Assembly: GCF_010894455.1 (NCBI RefSeq)
Contig: NZ_JAAIXY010000009.1
Span: 186,001 to 250,000, forward strand
DNA from: Myxococcus eversor
GTDB taxonomy: Bacteria; Myxococcota; Myxococcia; Myxococcales; Myxococcaceae
DNA length: 64,000 nt
Direction of reading: 5' to 3'
Below, piece by piece: positions 21,222-29,856 of this stretch. Position 1 is the first letter of the stretch. Every line of letters begins with the position of its first letter. Below the pieces are notes generated by a model, which made no database searches, had not been told where the DNA came from, and saw only the letters and a program-made list of their open reading frames with translations. Made by a program: the position numbers and the translations under genes.

Positions 21222-24200
21222 CTACCGCACGAGGGACGCGGTGCGACCGCCGGGGCCCTGGATGATGACCCGGCGACCGAAGGCGCGGTCCACGCGGCCG
21301 AGGAACTCCCTGAACGCGGGGTACTCGTCCGCCTTCACGCGCGCGACGGAGAGCTTCACCTCGCCCTCGGCGATGAGCCTGCCCTCCTCCACGCGGTAGG
21401 TGAGCTTGAGGCGGCCGAACGCGTTCGTCTCCTCCACCGCCTGCGGCAGCTCCGTCACGGACCAGCCCGCGGGCAGCGTGTAGCGCAGGTTGAAGTTGTT
21501 GACCCACGGGCTCTGCATCACCAGGTCGAACCGGCGCTCCGCCAGCGGGGCGAAGGCCTGCTGGTAGGTGCGGCCCGTGCCGAAGGGCAGGAAGCGCACG
21601 GCGTTGGGCATCACCTCCGCGTAGCGGGGGATGCTCATGAGGAAGTCCATCGTCACGTCGTCATCCAGCCGGGTGGTGTCACTCAGCGACACCTGGTTCA
21701 CCGTCAGGCCGGGGAAGCTCTGCGCCCACGCCCGCTCGAAGGTGGACTTGCGCGTGGCCTCCGGACGGTAGGCCCGGCGGTACTCCGGCGCGCTCTGGCC
21801 GCTCACGGAGCTGACGCCCTTCACCTCCGCGCTGCCGTCCGCGCGCAGCGTCACGTCCATCTTCAGGCCCGTGGCGTTGTCCTCGGCCTTCGCCTCCGGC
21901 GTGGTGAGGAAGGTGCTCTTGCCGTCCGGCTCCACCACCAGCACGTTGGCCACCCGGTCCGCGCTGGGCAGCTCCTTCGCCCCGTGGAACTCCGCCGTGC
22001 CATCCAGGTACAAATCGAACTTGGGAACATACGCAATCGCGTGGTTGAAGGCCGCCAGGCTCGCGGGCTCCGCGTCCAGCGCGCCCAGGTTGCGCATGCG
22101 CAGGAGGACGAGCCGGCTGTCCACGCCCGCCACCCGCAGCATCGAGTGGATGAGGCTCGCCTTGTCCTTGCAGTCGCCGAAGCGCCGCGACAGCACGCGG
22201 TCGACTCGATAGGGCTTGAAGCCGTGGATGCCGAACTCGAGCGCGACGTAGCGCGTGTTCGTCACCACGAAGTTGTAGATGGCGCGCACCACCGCCAGCT
22301 CGTTCTTCCGGTCCACGCCCTGGAGCACCTGGTCCACCGTCTGCTTCAGCTCCGTGTTTGGCTGGAGCTGGTCCCGGACGAGGCCCCACCAGTAGCGGCC
22401 CACCTGGTCCCACGTCTGGTAGGTGGAGACGTGGAGGTTCTGCGCGACTTCCGCCCAGCCCGGCATGCCCGGCTCCGGAACGACCTTGGCCACGTGCTTC
22501 GAGTTCCACCGGTACAGCACGCGCCCGCCGTCCACCGGCTCCTGCGTGCTCTCCACGCCCTGCAGCCGGCTCTTGTTCCAGTAGAGCGGGCGCTCCTTGG
22601 GCATCTCCACCAGGTACTGGAAGCGCAGCTTGGGATAGACGCCCTGCACGCTCTCCACGTCACCCCAGTAGTCCGACAGGAGGTTCTCCTGCGCGGTGTC
22701 GTCCAGGCGGTACGTCACCTCCAGCGTGTCGCCGGCGGCCAGGGACGGGAAGGAGAGCACCTTGGCGCGGGCGTCGTAGTACATGCCCGTCCACGGCTCG
22801 TTGATGTTGCGGTCGTTCTCCCCGTAGCTCTCCACCACGGAGCCGTCCGTCTTCGTCACCCGGGCGCGGAGGATGCGCACCTCCTGCCGGTCCGGGGAGT
22901 AGGTGATGGGCAGGGTGCGGAAGGCGTCCACGCCGCGCGCGTTCTGCACCTTCACCACCATCTGCGTCAGCCGGCTGGACAGGCCGCTCTTCTGGACATG
23001 CACGAAGGTGTTGTCGACCAGGTAGATGGCGTCCTCGTGGACGTACGCCTCGGCCTCCTTGGCCAGGGGCCTGGCGTCCACCACGTGCTGCATGCCGGCG
23101 CCGGCGCCCTCGCCCTTGAGGGCGCGCAGGGCCTCCTTCAGGCCGGGGTTCTGCGGACGCAGCACCAGCGATTTCTCGAAGGCGGCCAGCGCGGGCTCGC
23201 GGCGGCCCGCGGCGAGCAGGGCGCGGCCCTCGCGCTCGTAGACCTCCGGCTCATCCGGGGACAGGGCGCGGGCCTCCGCGAAGAGGGCCATCGCCGGCTC
23301 CACCTCGCCGTTGCTGGCCTTCAGCTCCGCCAGCCGCACGCGCGAGCCGTTGTCGAACGGGTTGAGGGCGACCAACTGCGCGTACTCGCGCTCGGCGGCC
23401 TCCACCTCGCCGGAGTCCGCCAGCAGCGAGGCCAGCGCGCGGCGCGTGCCGGTGTCGTCGAAGCGCAGCGCCAGCACCACGCGCATCCGGTCCATCGCCT
23501 CGCGGTTGCGGCCGAGCTGCCGGGAAATCTGCGCCGCGTTGCGCACCGCGCGCGGCTGACGGGGCTGGTACCGGAAGGCCTCCTCCACCAGCGCGTGCGA
23601 GCGCGGGCGCTCACCCAGGGCCTCGTGGGCGCGAGCCAGCACCAGGCGGGCGGAGGCATCCTCGGGCGTCTTCTCCAGCACGGGCGTCACCAGCGCGATG
23701 ACGCGCTCGGGGTGGCCGCGCTCCAGCTCGAAGTCCGCCAGGGCCACGCGGGCCTCGGGCAGCGTGGGGTCCGCGGCCACGGCGGCCTCCAGGAAGCGGC
23801 GGCGCTCGTTCAGGTCATCGCGCTGGAGGCTCGCCGCGAGCATCTGCAGGCGCGCGTCCTTGGGCGCCAGCTCCGCCGCGCGCGTGGCTTCCGCGGTGGC
23901 GGTGTGCTCGCGGTCATCGAAGCCCCGGAAGAAGCCGAGCACCCGCGCGTAGTCCCCGCGCAGCGCCGCGTCGTCGGGGTTCCTCTCCACCATGGCCCGC
24001 AGCGCGGAGGTCAGCGTGGGCAGCGTCTGGGGAGCGGGGGCCGCGCCGCGCTCCACCGCGGGGGCCTTGGCGGGCAGCGACGCGCGCACGGACGGCGACT
24101 CCTGGCGCAGGTAGAAGCCGAGCGGGCCCGTCTCCTGGCACACCTTGAGGAGCACGCGGTTGAGGCCCTTGCGCAGCTTCACGGACACGCGGGACTGGTC

Positions 24201-24881
24201 CGGGCGCGGCAGGTTGTAGCGGTCCTCCTTCGCGGCGAGCTGTCCGTTCACCCACAGGCGGAAGGCGCCGGAGGTGCCCAGGCCCAGCGCCACGCGCGTC
24301 TCCTGCGAGGACTCCAGCCAGGTGACGGCGTAGGCCACGGCCTCGCGGTTGGGGCGCACGGCGGTGGCCAGGTCCACGTAGCCATCCGCGGTGTTCGCGG
24401 TCAGCTTGCGCCAGGACACCTGGCGTCCCTTGGCGCCCGCGTATGTCGCGCCCAAGTCCAGGCTGGCCGCCTCGGGGCCGAAGTCCGTGTCACAACCGGA
24501 CTTGCCCTCGTTGTCGAAGCCGCCGACGACGTAGTAGTCGCCCATGAAGCCCATCCACGTCTTCACCTCGCCCGCGCGCGTCAGCCGGCCCCGGGCGCGC
24601 TCGGTGTCCAGGAGGAGCAGCTGCGCGGTGGCGCGGGTGTTCGCGTCGAACTGCCGCCGCGAGGCCACGTACGAGTAGGTGCTCACCAGCGGCGTGAGGT
24701 CCTCCACCTCGTCCACCAGCGAGTGCAGCCGGAGGAGACCCGCGGCGCCCCGAGGCGAGGACGCCTGCTTCAGCGCCTCGGCCGCGTACAAGCGGGCTGT
24801 CTCGTCCGCCGCGGGCCGGGCCTGCACCCAGAGGGGGCAGGTGAGCACGAAGACTGCGGCCAGCGATGTGAAGCGGGACAT
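21222..24881 (-). CDS. Large TPR - DUF3857 - transglutaminase exported protein
   Basis: 1219 residues. The start is the ATG at 24881, with GAGGAGA just upstream (an ATG at 24902 is less likely). Signal peptide: SRFTSLAAVFVLTCPLWVQA. Order: a beta domain (~110-270), then a TPR array (~310-610: NPDDAALRGDYARVLGFFRG, SARLVLARAHEALGE, FDDTGTRRALASLLADSGEV). A DUF3857 domain (~630-800: YVHEDAIYLVDNTFVHV) follows. The transglutaminase core has Cys904 in FGDCKDKASLIHSML, His in AAFNHAIAYVP and Asp in LYLDGTAEF. A DUF3857-type C-terminal domain ends the chain. The fold combination is common in Bacteroidetes and myxobacteria, with unknown substrates. Periplasmic; possibly protein cross-linking or peptide hydrolysis. 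Confidence 0.9.
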   Translation of the reverse strand: MSRFTSLAAVFVLTCPLWVQARPAADETARLYAAEALKQASSPRGAAGLLRLHSLVDEVEDLTPLVSTYSYVASRRQFDANTRATAQLLLLDTERARGRLTRAGEVKTWMGFMGDYYVVGGFDNEGKSGCDTDFGPEAASLDLGATYAGAKGRQVSWRKLTANTADGYVDLATAVRPNREAVAYAVTWLESSQETRVALGLGTSGAFRLWVNGQLAAKEDRYNLPRPDQSRVSVKLRKGLNRVLLKVCQETGPLGFYLRQESPSVRASLPAKAPAVERGAAPAPQTLPTLTSALRAMVERNPDDAALRGDYARVLGFFRGFDDREHTATAEATRAAELAPKDARLQMLAASLQRDDLNERRRFLEAAVAADPTLPEARVALADFELERGHPERVIALVTPVLEKTPEDASARLVLARAHEALGERPRSHALVEEAFRYQPRQPRAVRNAAQISRQLGRNREAMDRMRVVLALRFDDTGTRRALASLLADSGEVEAAEREYAQLVALNPFDNGSRVRLAELKASNGEVEPAMALFAEARALSPDEPEVYEREGRALLAAGRREPALAAFEKSLVLRPQNPGLKEALRALKGEGAGAGMQHVVDARPLAKEAEAYVHEDAIYLVDNTFVHVQKSGLSSRLTQMVVKVQNARGVDAFRTLPITYSPDRQEVRILRARVTKTDGSVVESYGENDRNINEPWTGMYYDARAKVLSFPSLAAGDTLEVTYRLDDTAQENLLSDYWGDVESVQGVYPKLRFQYLVEMPKERPLYWNKSRLQGVESTQEPVDGGRVLYRWNSKHVAKVVPEPGMPGWAEVAQNLHVSTYQTWDQVGRYWWGLVRDQLQPNTELKQTVDQVLQGVDRKNELAVVRAIYNFVVTNTRYVALEFGIHGFKPYRVDRVLSRRFGDCKDKASLIHSMLRVAGVDSRLVLLRMRNLGALDAEPASLAAFNHAIAYVPKFDLYLDGTAEFHGAKELPSADRVANVLVVEPDGKSTFLTTPEAKAEDNATGLKMDVTLRADGSAEVKGVSSVSGQSAPEYRRAYRPEATRKSTFERAWAQSFPGLTVNQVSLSDTTRLDDDVTMDFLMSIPRYAEVMPNAVRFLPFGTGRTYQQAFAPLAERRFDLVMQSPWVNNFNLRYTLPAGWSVTELPQAVEETNAFGRLKLTYRVEEGRLIAEGEVKLSVARVKADEYPAFREFLGRVDRAFGRRVIIQGPGGRTASLVR

Positions 24882-25184
24882 CCGTTCTCCTCGGTGCGAC
24901 ATGCGTGTGGGGCGAGGGCCCCGCGTATTCCGGGGCCGCCGACGCCGATGAACAGGCGGGCCCTTCGGGGCCTTCCCCTGCATGCGGCCCTGGATGGCGG
25001 ACAGGCAACCGAAAACGTCACCCGGCGTGCAGAGGGGAACGGGGTAGGTGCGGGTAGGTTTTGGGCGGCTCCAGGCGGTTCAATCGCTTGGGGTCTCGAA
25101 AACCCCGCCTAGACTGCGCTTCCCCGGTGCCCCCGAGGACGCCTTCGGAGGGCCGGGCCTCTCACCCCCACACCCCGGAGCCCC
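24882..25184. other. Intergenic region between divergent genes
   Basis: 303 bases separate the divergent transglutaminase and DUF6624-like genes, so two promoters are expected. I see GC-rich short palindromes (around 24918-24980) and a repeated gggtaggt-like element near 25043-25058. No clear -35/-10 pair, no terminator and no small gene with a convincing ribosome site. Confidence 0.5.
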
Positions 25185-26159
25185 ATGCGTCGTCTCGTCA
25201 TCCTGCTCACCGCGCTGAACCTGACCGCCTGTGCCCACGGGGGAGGTGCCTCGAAGTCCGCCGCTTCGGAGGCCGCCGCGTCCGCGACGCCCAAGCCCGT
25301 CGCCACGCCCGAGGCGAAGCAGGCCTCCGCCGAAGCCCATGGGCTGTCCAGGAAGGGCGACGACGCGGGCGCGCTGGTGCTGTACCGCCGCGCCTGGGAG
25401 GGCGGGGTGCGAGGCAAGGTCATGGCCTACAGCGCGGCCTGCTCGGCGTCCCTCGCGAAGCAGCCCGAGGAGGCGCTGGTCTGGCTGGCGCGCGCCGTGG
25501 ACGAGGGCTTCGACGACGCGAAGCACCTGGACCAGGACACGGACCTGGACAGCATCCGGAACCTGTCCGGCTTCGCGCCGCTGCGGGAGCGAATCGCCGC
25601 GGCGGAGGCGAAGCAGTACGAGGCCGCGGACCCGGCGCTGCGCGACGAACTGTTGAAGCGCGCCGAGGAGGACCAGCGGGTGCGCAGGCTGCTCGTCGCC
25701 TCGCAGTTCAAGGACGAGGCCGTCAAGGCGGAGATGCTCAAGGTCGACGCCAGCAACACGGCCTTCCTCAAGGACGTCATCGCGAAGCGGGGTTGGCCGG
25801 GCAAGGCCCTGGTGGGCGCGCGCGCCACCTTCAGCGCGTGGTTGATGGTGCAGCACGCGGACAAGGACGTGGCGTTCCAGGAGCAGGTCCTCCCCATGCT
25901 GGAGAAGGCCGTGGCGCAGGGAGAGGGCTCGGCCAAGGAGCTCGCGTACCTCACGGACCGGGTGCTGGTGAACACCGACAAGCCGCAGCGTTATGGCACC
26001 CAGTTGGAGCCGGATGACGCCGGGAAGATGGTGCCCAAGCTGCTGGAGGACCCGGCGAACGTGAATGCGCGTCGGGCCGCCGTGGGCCTCGACTCGGTGG
26101 AGGAGTACATCCAGAGCATGGAGCGGATGAAGGCCGCGGCCAGCAAGCCGCAGCCCTGA
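25185..26159 (+). CDS. DUF6624-like lipoprotein
   Basis: 324 residues from the ATG at 25185. The leader MRRLVILLTALNLTAC gives lipidated Cys16. After an Ala-rich spacer comes a TPR-like helical stretch (AEAHGLSRKGDDAGALVLYR; VMAYSAACSASLAKQPEEAL). The C-terminal ~170 residues resemble DUF6624: LKRAEEDQRVRRLL, NTAFLKDVIAKRGWPGK, AWLMVQHADKDVAFQEQ, then ELAYLTDRVLVNTDKPQRYG. That domain is widespread but uncharacterised. Outer- or inner-membrane anchored on the periplasmic side. The gene ends 13 bases from the convergent NAT gene. Family call by pattern; function unknown. Confidence 0.8.
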   Translation: MRRLVILLTALNLTACAHGGGASKSAASEAAASATPKPVATPEAKQASAEAHGLSRKGDDAGALVLYRRAWEGGVRGKVMAYSAACSASLAKQPEEALVWLARAVDEGFDDAKHLDQDTDLDSIRNLSGFAPLRERIAAAEAKQYEAADPALRDELLKRAEEDQRVRRLLVASQFKDEAVKAEMLKVDASNTAFLKDVIAKRGWPGKALVGARATFSAWLMVQHADKDVAFQEQVLPMLEKAVAQGEGSAKELAYLTDRVLVNTDKPQRYGTQLEPDDAGKMVPKLLEDPANVNARRAAVGLDSVEEYIQSMERMKAAASKPQP

Positions 26160-26172
26160 GCTCGCGCGGACG

Positions 26173-26922
26173 CTAGAGCACGACGCCGAAGTGCTCCGCG
26201 AGCACCTGTCGACGGGAGTCCTCGTCCACGACGGGCAGCTCGCGGCGCTCCTGTCCCTCGGTGAGGACGAGGGCGCCTTCCTTGAGGGTGACGCGGCCCT
26301 TCGGCGTCGCCTTCGTGCACAGCCGTCGCTGCGTGAAGATGGACGCGGGCGACGTCTGGTGATGGTGGCACATGCCGGTGAAGTCCTCCAGCACGCGAGG
26401 GACGAGGGAGAGCGCGTACTGCGCCTCCCAGCCCTTCCCCTTCTCCGATTCGCGCGACAGCATGAGTCCCTCGCCGTCCTCGGACAGCCGGTAGTCGCGC
26501 CCGTCGCGCGTCTGCACGCCGCGCTCGTCCAGGCGCAGAGGCTCGATGAAGCCGTCCCCGAATCCGACGTCGACGAGCCACTGTTCGCCTCCGTCCTCCA
26601 CCTGGAGCGTCAGGTGGTCGAACTCCGGGCCGAAGGTCCCATCCTTGTCGTCCGAGGCGACGCGCGCGGACAGCGGCGTGACGTTGAATCCCCGGGCCGC
26701 GAGCAGCCGGGAGAAGAGGCCGTTGAGCTCGTAGCAGAAGCCGCCGCGCCGACGGGTGACGACCTTGTCGAAGAGGGCGTCCGCGTCGAGCCGGATGGGG
26801 TGGCCCAGGTGGATGTCCAGGTTCTCGAACGGCACTGCCTCAAGATGCGCGCGGTGCAGCGTGGCCAGCGACGCCCGCGAGGAGGCGTTGATGCGTTCCA
26901 GGTAGCGCGCGGCGTCGAACAT
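26173..26922 (-). CDS. nat: Arylamine N-acetyltransferase
   Basis: 249 residues from the ATG at 26922, slightly shorter than the usual 270-280. The catalytic triad is visible: Cys63 in RRRGGFCYELNG, His103 in EFDHLTLQV and Asp118 in WLVDVGFGD. PFENLDIHLG near the N-terminus is also a NAT hallmark. The enzyme moves an acetyl group from acetyl-CoA to aromatic amines or hydrazines via the Cys thioester. Cytoplasmic. It has no obvious operon partner, since the upstream neighbour on this strand begins 118 bases away at the end of the M1 peptidase gene. Related enzymes also close amide bonds in polyketide assembly, but no such genes are nearby. Confidence 0.95.
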   Translation of the reverse strand: MFDAARYLERINASSRASLATLHRAHLEAVPFENLDIHLGHPIRLDADALFDKVVTRRRGGFCYELNGLFSRLLAARGFNVTPLSARVASDDKDGTFGPEFDHLTLQVEDGGEQWLVDVGFGDGFIEPLRLDERGVQTRDGRDYRLSEDGEGLMLSRESEKGKGWEAQYALSLVPRVLEDFTGMCHHHQTSPASIFTQRRLCTKATPKGRVTLKEGALVLTEGQERRELPVVDEDSRRQVLAEHFGVVL

Positions 26923-27040
26923 GGCCTCTGTGTAGCGCGGTCCGCCCGGTGGGTGGAACGGCTCCCCGGGCGGGAATCTGTTGTCCGCCAGACGTGGCGG
27001 GAGGCTCCCCCGGCGGGCGAGGGAGCCCCTCGCTCGCGCG

Positions 27041-29755
27041 CTACTTCGCGGGAGTGCTGGCGACGGGAGGCGGGCGGCTCAGGAAGGACTTCAGGCTCGT
27101 GAGATTCAGGCGGTCGGCCTCCACGCACAGGCGGATGGACTCCAGCGCCCGGGCGTAGGAGCGCGCCGCGCCCTCCAGCTTGTCGACGCGGGGACCGAGG
27201 AATGCCTCCACCTCCGCGCGGAGCTTGTCGTCACAGAGCGAGCCCGTCATCGCGATGAGCCAGCCCAGTTCGTCCGAGCGGACGCGGGCGGCGAGCGTGT
27301 CGAAGTGCTCGCGGTAGAAGCTCCAGGCCACCTCGCGCGTCTCCGGCTCGGAGAAGGCCCCGCCGAACAGGGGACGTGAGTCGCGCACGTCGAACTCCTT
27401 CATCGCCAGATTCAGGTTCTCCTTCACGAGGGCCGGGTCGCGGAAGCCGGCGAGCGCGGTGATCATCCGGGTGCGCTCGTTGCGGTCCTCGGCCTTGCGC
27501 GCCCGGTCGAGCAGGGTGTCGTGGAGGGCGCGGTCGGCGTTGCGCGCTGCCACCGTCAGCACCAGGTTCACCGCCTCCGGGTCCACGCTGTCGCGCTTCG
27601 CGAGCCACCGGGCCGCGAGAGTCTGGGCCTCGTGCACCAGAGCGGGGTGATGCCCGGTCACCGTCGCCAGGGCGAGGTGCAGCGAGCGCGTCTGCTTCAC
27701 TTCGTCGCTGTCGTCCTTCCCAGGCTGCCAGCCCAGGGCCTTGGCGCGCGGGCCGTAGAGCTGTCCCACCCAGGTGCGGAAGCGCGAGCGCTCGGCCGGG
27801 GTGAGGTGGTCCTCCTGCACCAGATAGAGCAGGCGGGCGCCGCCCAGGACGATGGAGCGGTCCTTGTCGGTCGCGGTCTCCGGCACCAGCTTCAGCGCCT
27901 CGCCGAGCGGCAAATCGCCGCGGCTCACCGAGGCCTCCACGTCCGCGAGGAGCGCCAGCCGCTCCGGCACCGTCAGCGCCTTCTTGGGCGCGGCGAGCAC
28001 CTGGGTGAGCTGCTGCGACGAGTAGCCCGCGCGGTAGTAGCCCATGCCTCCCGCGTTGAGCAGCACCCACTGGGGACACTTCTGGAGGGGCAGCTCCAGC
28101 TCACCGGTGCGCTCGGAGAGCAACTGGCAGACGCGCACGTCCTCCGCGCCGCCACCGGCGCGCACGCACACGGGGGCCGACCAGGTCTGGTCCTGGACGG
28201 CGGAGGAGCCCGCGGGCACGTAGCGCTCCTGGGACAGCTTCAGCTTCGGCGGCTTGCCCGCGTCGCACTGGACCTGGGCGGAGATGCGGGGGGCGCCCGG
28301 CTGGTCGATGAAGCTGCGGAAGGAGCGGGCGACGTCGGGGCCCGCGGTCTCCGAGAGCGTGGTGGCGAAGTCGTCGGACGTCGCGGTGCCCCACTCGTGC
28401 TTGCGCACGTGGGTGCGCAGCATGTCGCGCAGCTTGTCCGGGCCCAGCCAGGACTCGAACATGCCGATGATGGCGGAGCCCTTGGCGTAGGTGGTGGAGT
28501 TGTCGAAGGAGCCGATGACCTCGTCATGCGTCGTCACGCGCTTGCGCACCGGCAGCGCGGTGGCGAGCGTGTCCGCGCCCATGGCGCCCGCCAGCGCGCT
28601 GGTGCTGGCGTCCTGGCCGAAGCCCCAGCTCTTGTCGAACCCATCCATCTGCTTGCGGTCCAGCCACGACGTCAGCGCCTCGTTCAGCCAGATGTCGTCC
28701 CACCAGCGGCAGGTGACGATGTTGCCGAACCAGTAGTGGCCCAGCTCGTGGCCGGCGATGGTGACGTACCACTTGCGTCGCTGGAGCGTCTCCTCGCCGG
28801 GGCGGATGAGCGTCAGGGGCTGGCCCAGGGCCACGATGCCCGGGTGCTCCATGGTGCCCCAGTAGCGAGGCACCACCGCGACGTCGAGCTTCTCGTACGG
28901 GTAGGCCTGGTCGAAGAAGTCCTCCAGCACTGTGACGATGCGCGGGGTGACGCTGGCCGCGTAGGCCGTCTCCGCGCCGCGACCCTTGGGGACGATGAAG
29001 CGCAGCGGCACCTTGTTGCGGCCGGTGGTGCCCGCGTCCACCACGTCGAAGGGCCCCACGACGAAGGCCACGAGGTAGCTGGGCATGGGCTTGCTGTCGC
29101 GGAAGGTGATGCGCTCGAGCCCGTCGGGCAGCGTCTCCTTCGCTTCGACGGCGTGGTTGGCGAGCGCCACATCACCGGCCTTCACGGTGAAGCGCAGCCG
29201 CCAGGGCACCTTGAAGGTCGGCTCGTCGAAGCAGGGGAAGGCGCGCCTGGCGTCCACCGGCTCGAAGAAGGTGTAGAGGTAGTTGTGGCCGCCTTCGGCC
29301 TGCGAGTAGATGCCCCGGCTGCGCTCGGCATCCACCTTGCCGCTGAAGGAGATGACGATGCGCGCCCGTCCGGGCGACAGCGTCTCCGGCAGCAGCAGGC
29401 CGAGCCGTCCCTCGCTCGCGGTGACGGCCTTGGCCTCCAGCGTGCGCGAGTCCTTCTCCACGCGGGCGGCGCTCACCTCCAAATCCTGCCCGTGAAGCCA
29501 GACCTGACGCACCGGCTCGCGCACGTCCACGTCGATGGCGACGGTGCCGGAGAAGGTCGGCTCGGTGGAGAGCAGCTTCAGGTCCAGCGTGTAGTGGAGC
29601 GGCTGGACGGTGTCCGGAAGTCGCAGCGCGGGAGGCTGGGCTTCGGGCCACTCGGGAGTCGCCGCCGTGGCCTTGGCGGGGACGGTGGTCTCGGTGGCGT
29701 GGGTACAGTGCAGCGAGACCAACGCGGGGACGAGGATGAGGAGGAGCCTGCGCAT
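27041..29755 (-). CDS. M1 family zinc aminopeptidase with variant GxMEN motif
   Basis: 904 residues from the ATG at 29755. A hydrophobic leader (RRLLLILVPALVSLHC) is followed by Cys17, but a -1 His is a poor lipobox, so lipidation is doubtful. The zinc site is canonical: HELGH at 336-340, 18 residues, then Glu359 in LNEALTSW. The exopeptidase substrate motif is GTMEHPG (300-306), with His304 in place of the usual Asn of GxMEN. Spacing to the zinc site is normal (Glu303 to His336). The C-terminal ~450 residues form the ERAP1-like helical domain. Exported aminopeptidase acting on peptide N-termini, perhaps in nutrient scavenging from prey. The transcription unit may continue into nat. Confidence 0.92.
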   Translation of the reverse strand: MRRLLLILVPALVSLHCTHATETTVPAKATAATPEWPEAQPPALRLPDTVQPLHYTLDLKLLSTEPTFSGTVAIDVDVREPVRQVWLHGQDLEVSAARVEKDSRTLEAKAVTASEGRLGLLLPETLSPGRARIVISFSGKVDAERSRGIYSQAEGGHNYLYTFFEPVDARRAFPCFDEPTFKVPWRLRFTVKAGDVALANHAVEAKETLPDGLERITFRDSKPMPSYLVAFVVGPFDVVDAGTTGRNKVPLRFIVPKGRGAETAYAASVTPRIVTVLEDFFDQAYPYEKLDVAVVPRYWGTMEHPGIVALGQPLTLIRPGEETLQRRKWYVTIAGHELGHYWFGNIVTCRWWDDIWLNEALTSWLDRKQMDGFDKSWGFGQDASTSALAGAMGADTLATALPVRKRVTTHDEVIGSFDNSTTYAKGSAIIGMFESWLGPDKLRDMLRTHVRKHEWGTATSDDFATTLSETAGPDVARSFRSFIDQPGAPRISAQVQCDAGKPPKLKLSQERYVPAGSSAVQDQTWSAPVCVRAGGGAEDVRVCQLLSERTGELELPLQKCPQWVLLNAGGMGYYRAGYSSQQLTQVLAAPKKALTVPERLALLADVEASVSRGDLPLGEALKLVPETATDKDRSIVLGGARLLYLVQEDHLTPAERSRFRTWVGQLYGPRAKALGWQPGKDDSDEVKQTRSLHLALATVTGHHPALVHEAQTLAARWLAKRDSVDPEAVNLVLTVAARNADRALHDTLLDRARKAEDRNERTRMITALAGFRDPALVKENLNLAMKEFDVRDSRPLFGGAFSEPETREVAWSFYREHFDTLAARVRSDELGWLIAMTGSLCDDKLRAEVEAFLGPRVDKLEGAARSYARALESIRLCVEADRLNLTSLKSFLSRPPPVASTPAK

Positions 29756-29856
29756 GCCGCGAGGCTACCGCGCCCCCCGCGTTTGGCTACCGAGAAGGGC
29801 GCGGCGTCAGGTGTCCGGGAATTCCGCGCCGAGCGCGGCAGTGCCGGATTCTCTCC

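Noticed and set aside
21984..25112. A 1042-codon plus-strand open frame opposite the transglutaminase gene
   Set aside because: Low-complexity antisense translation (repeated Val/Gln/Arg/His). The minus strand carries the signal peptide, TPRs and catalytic motifs.
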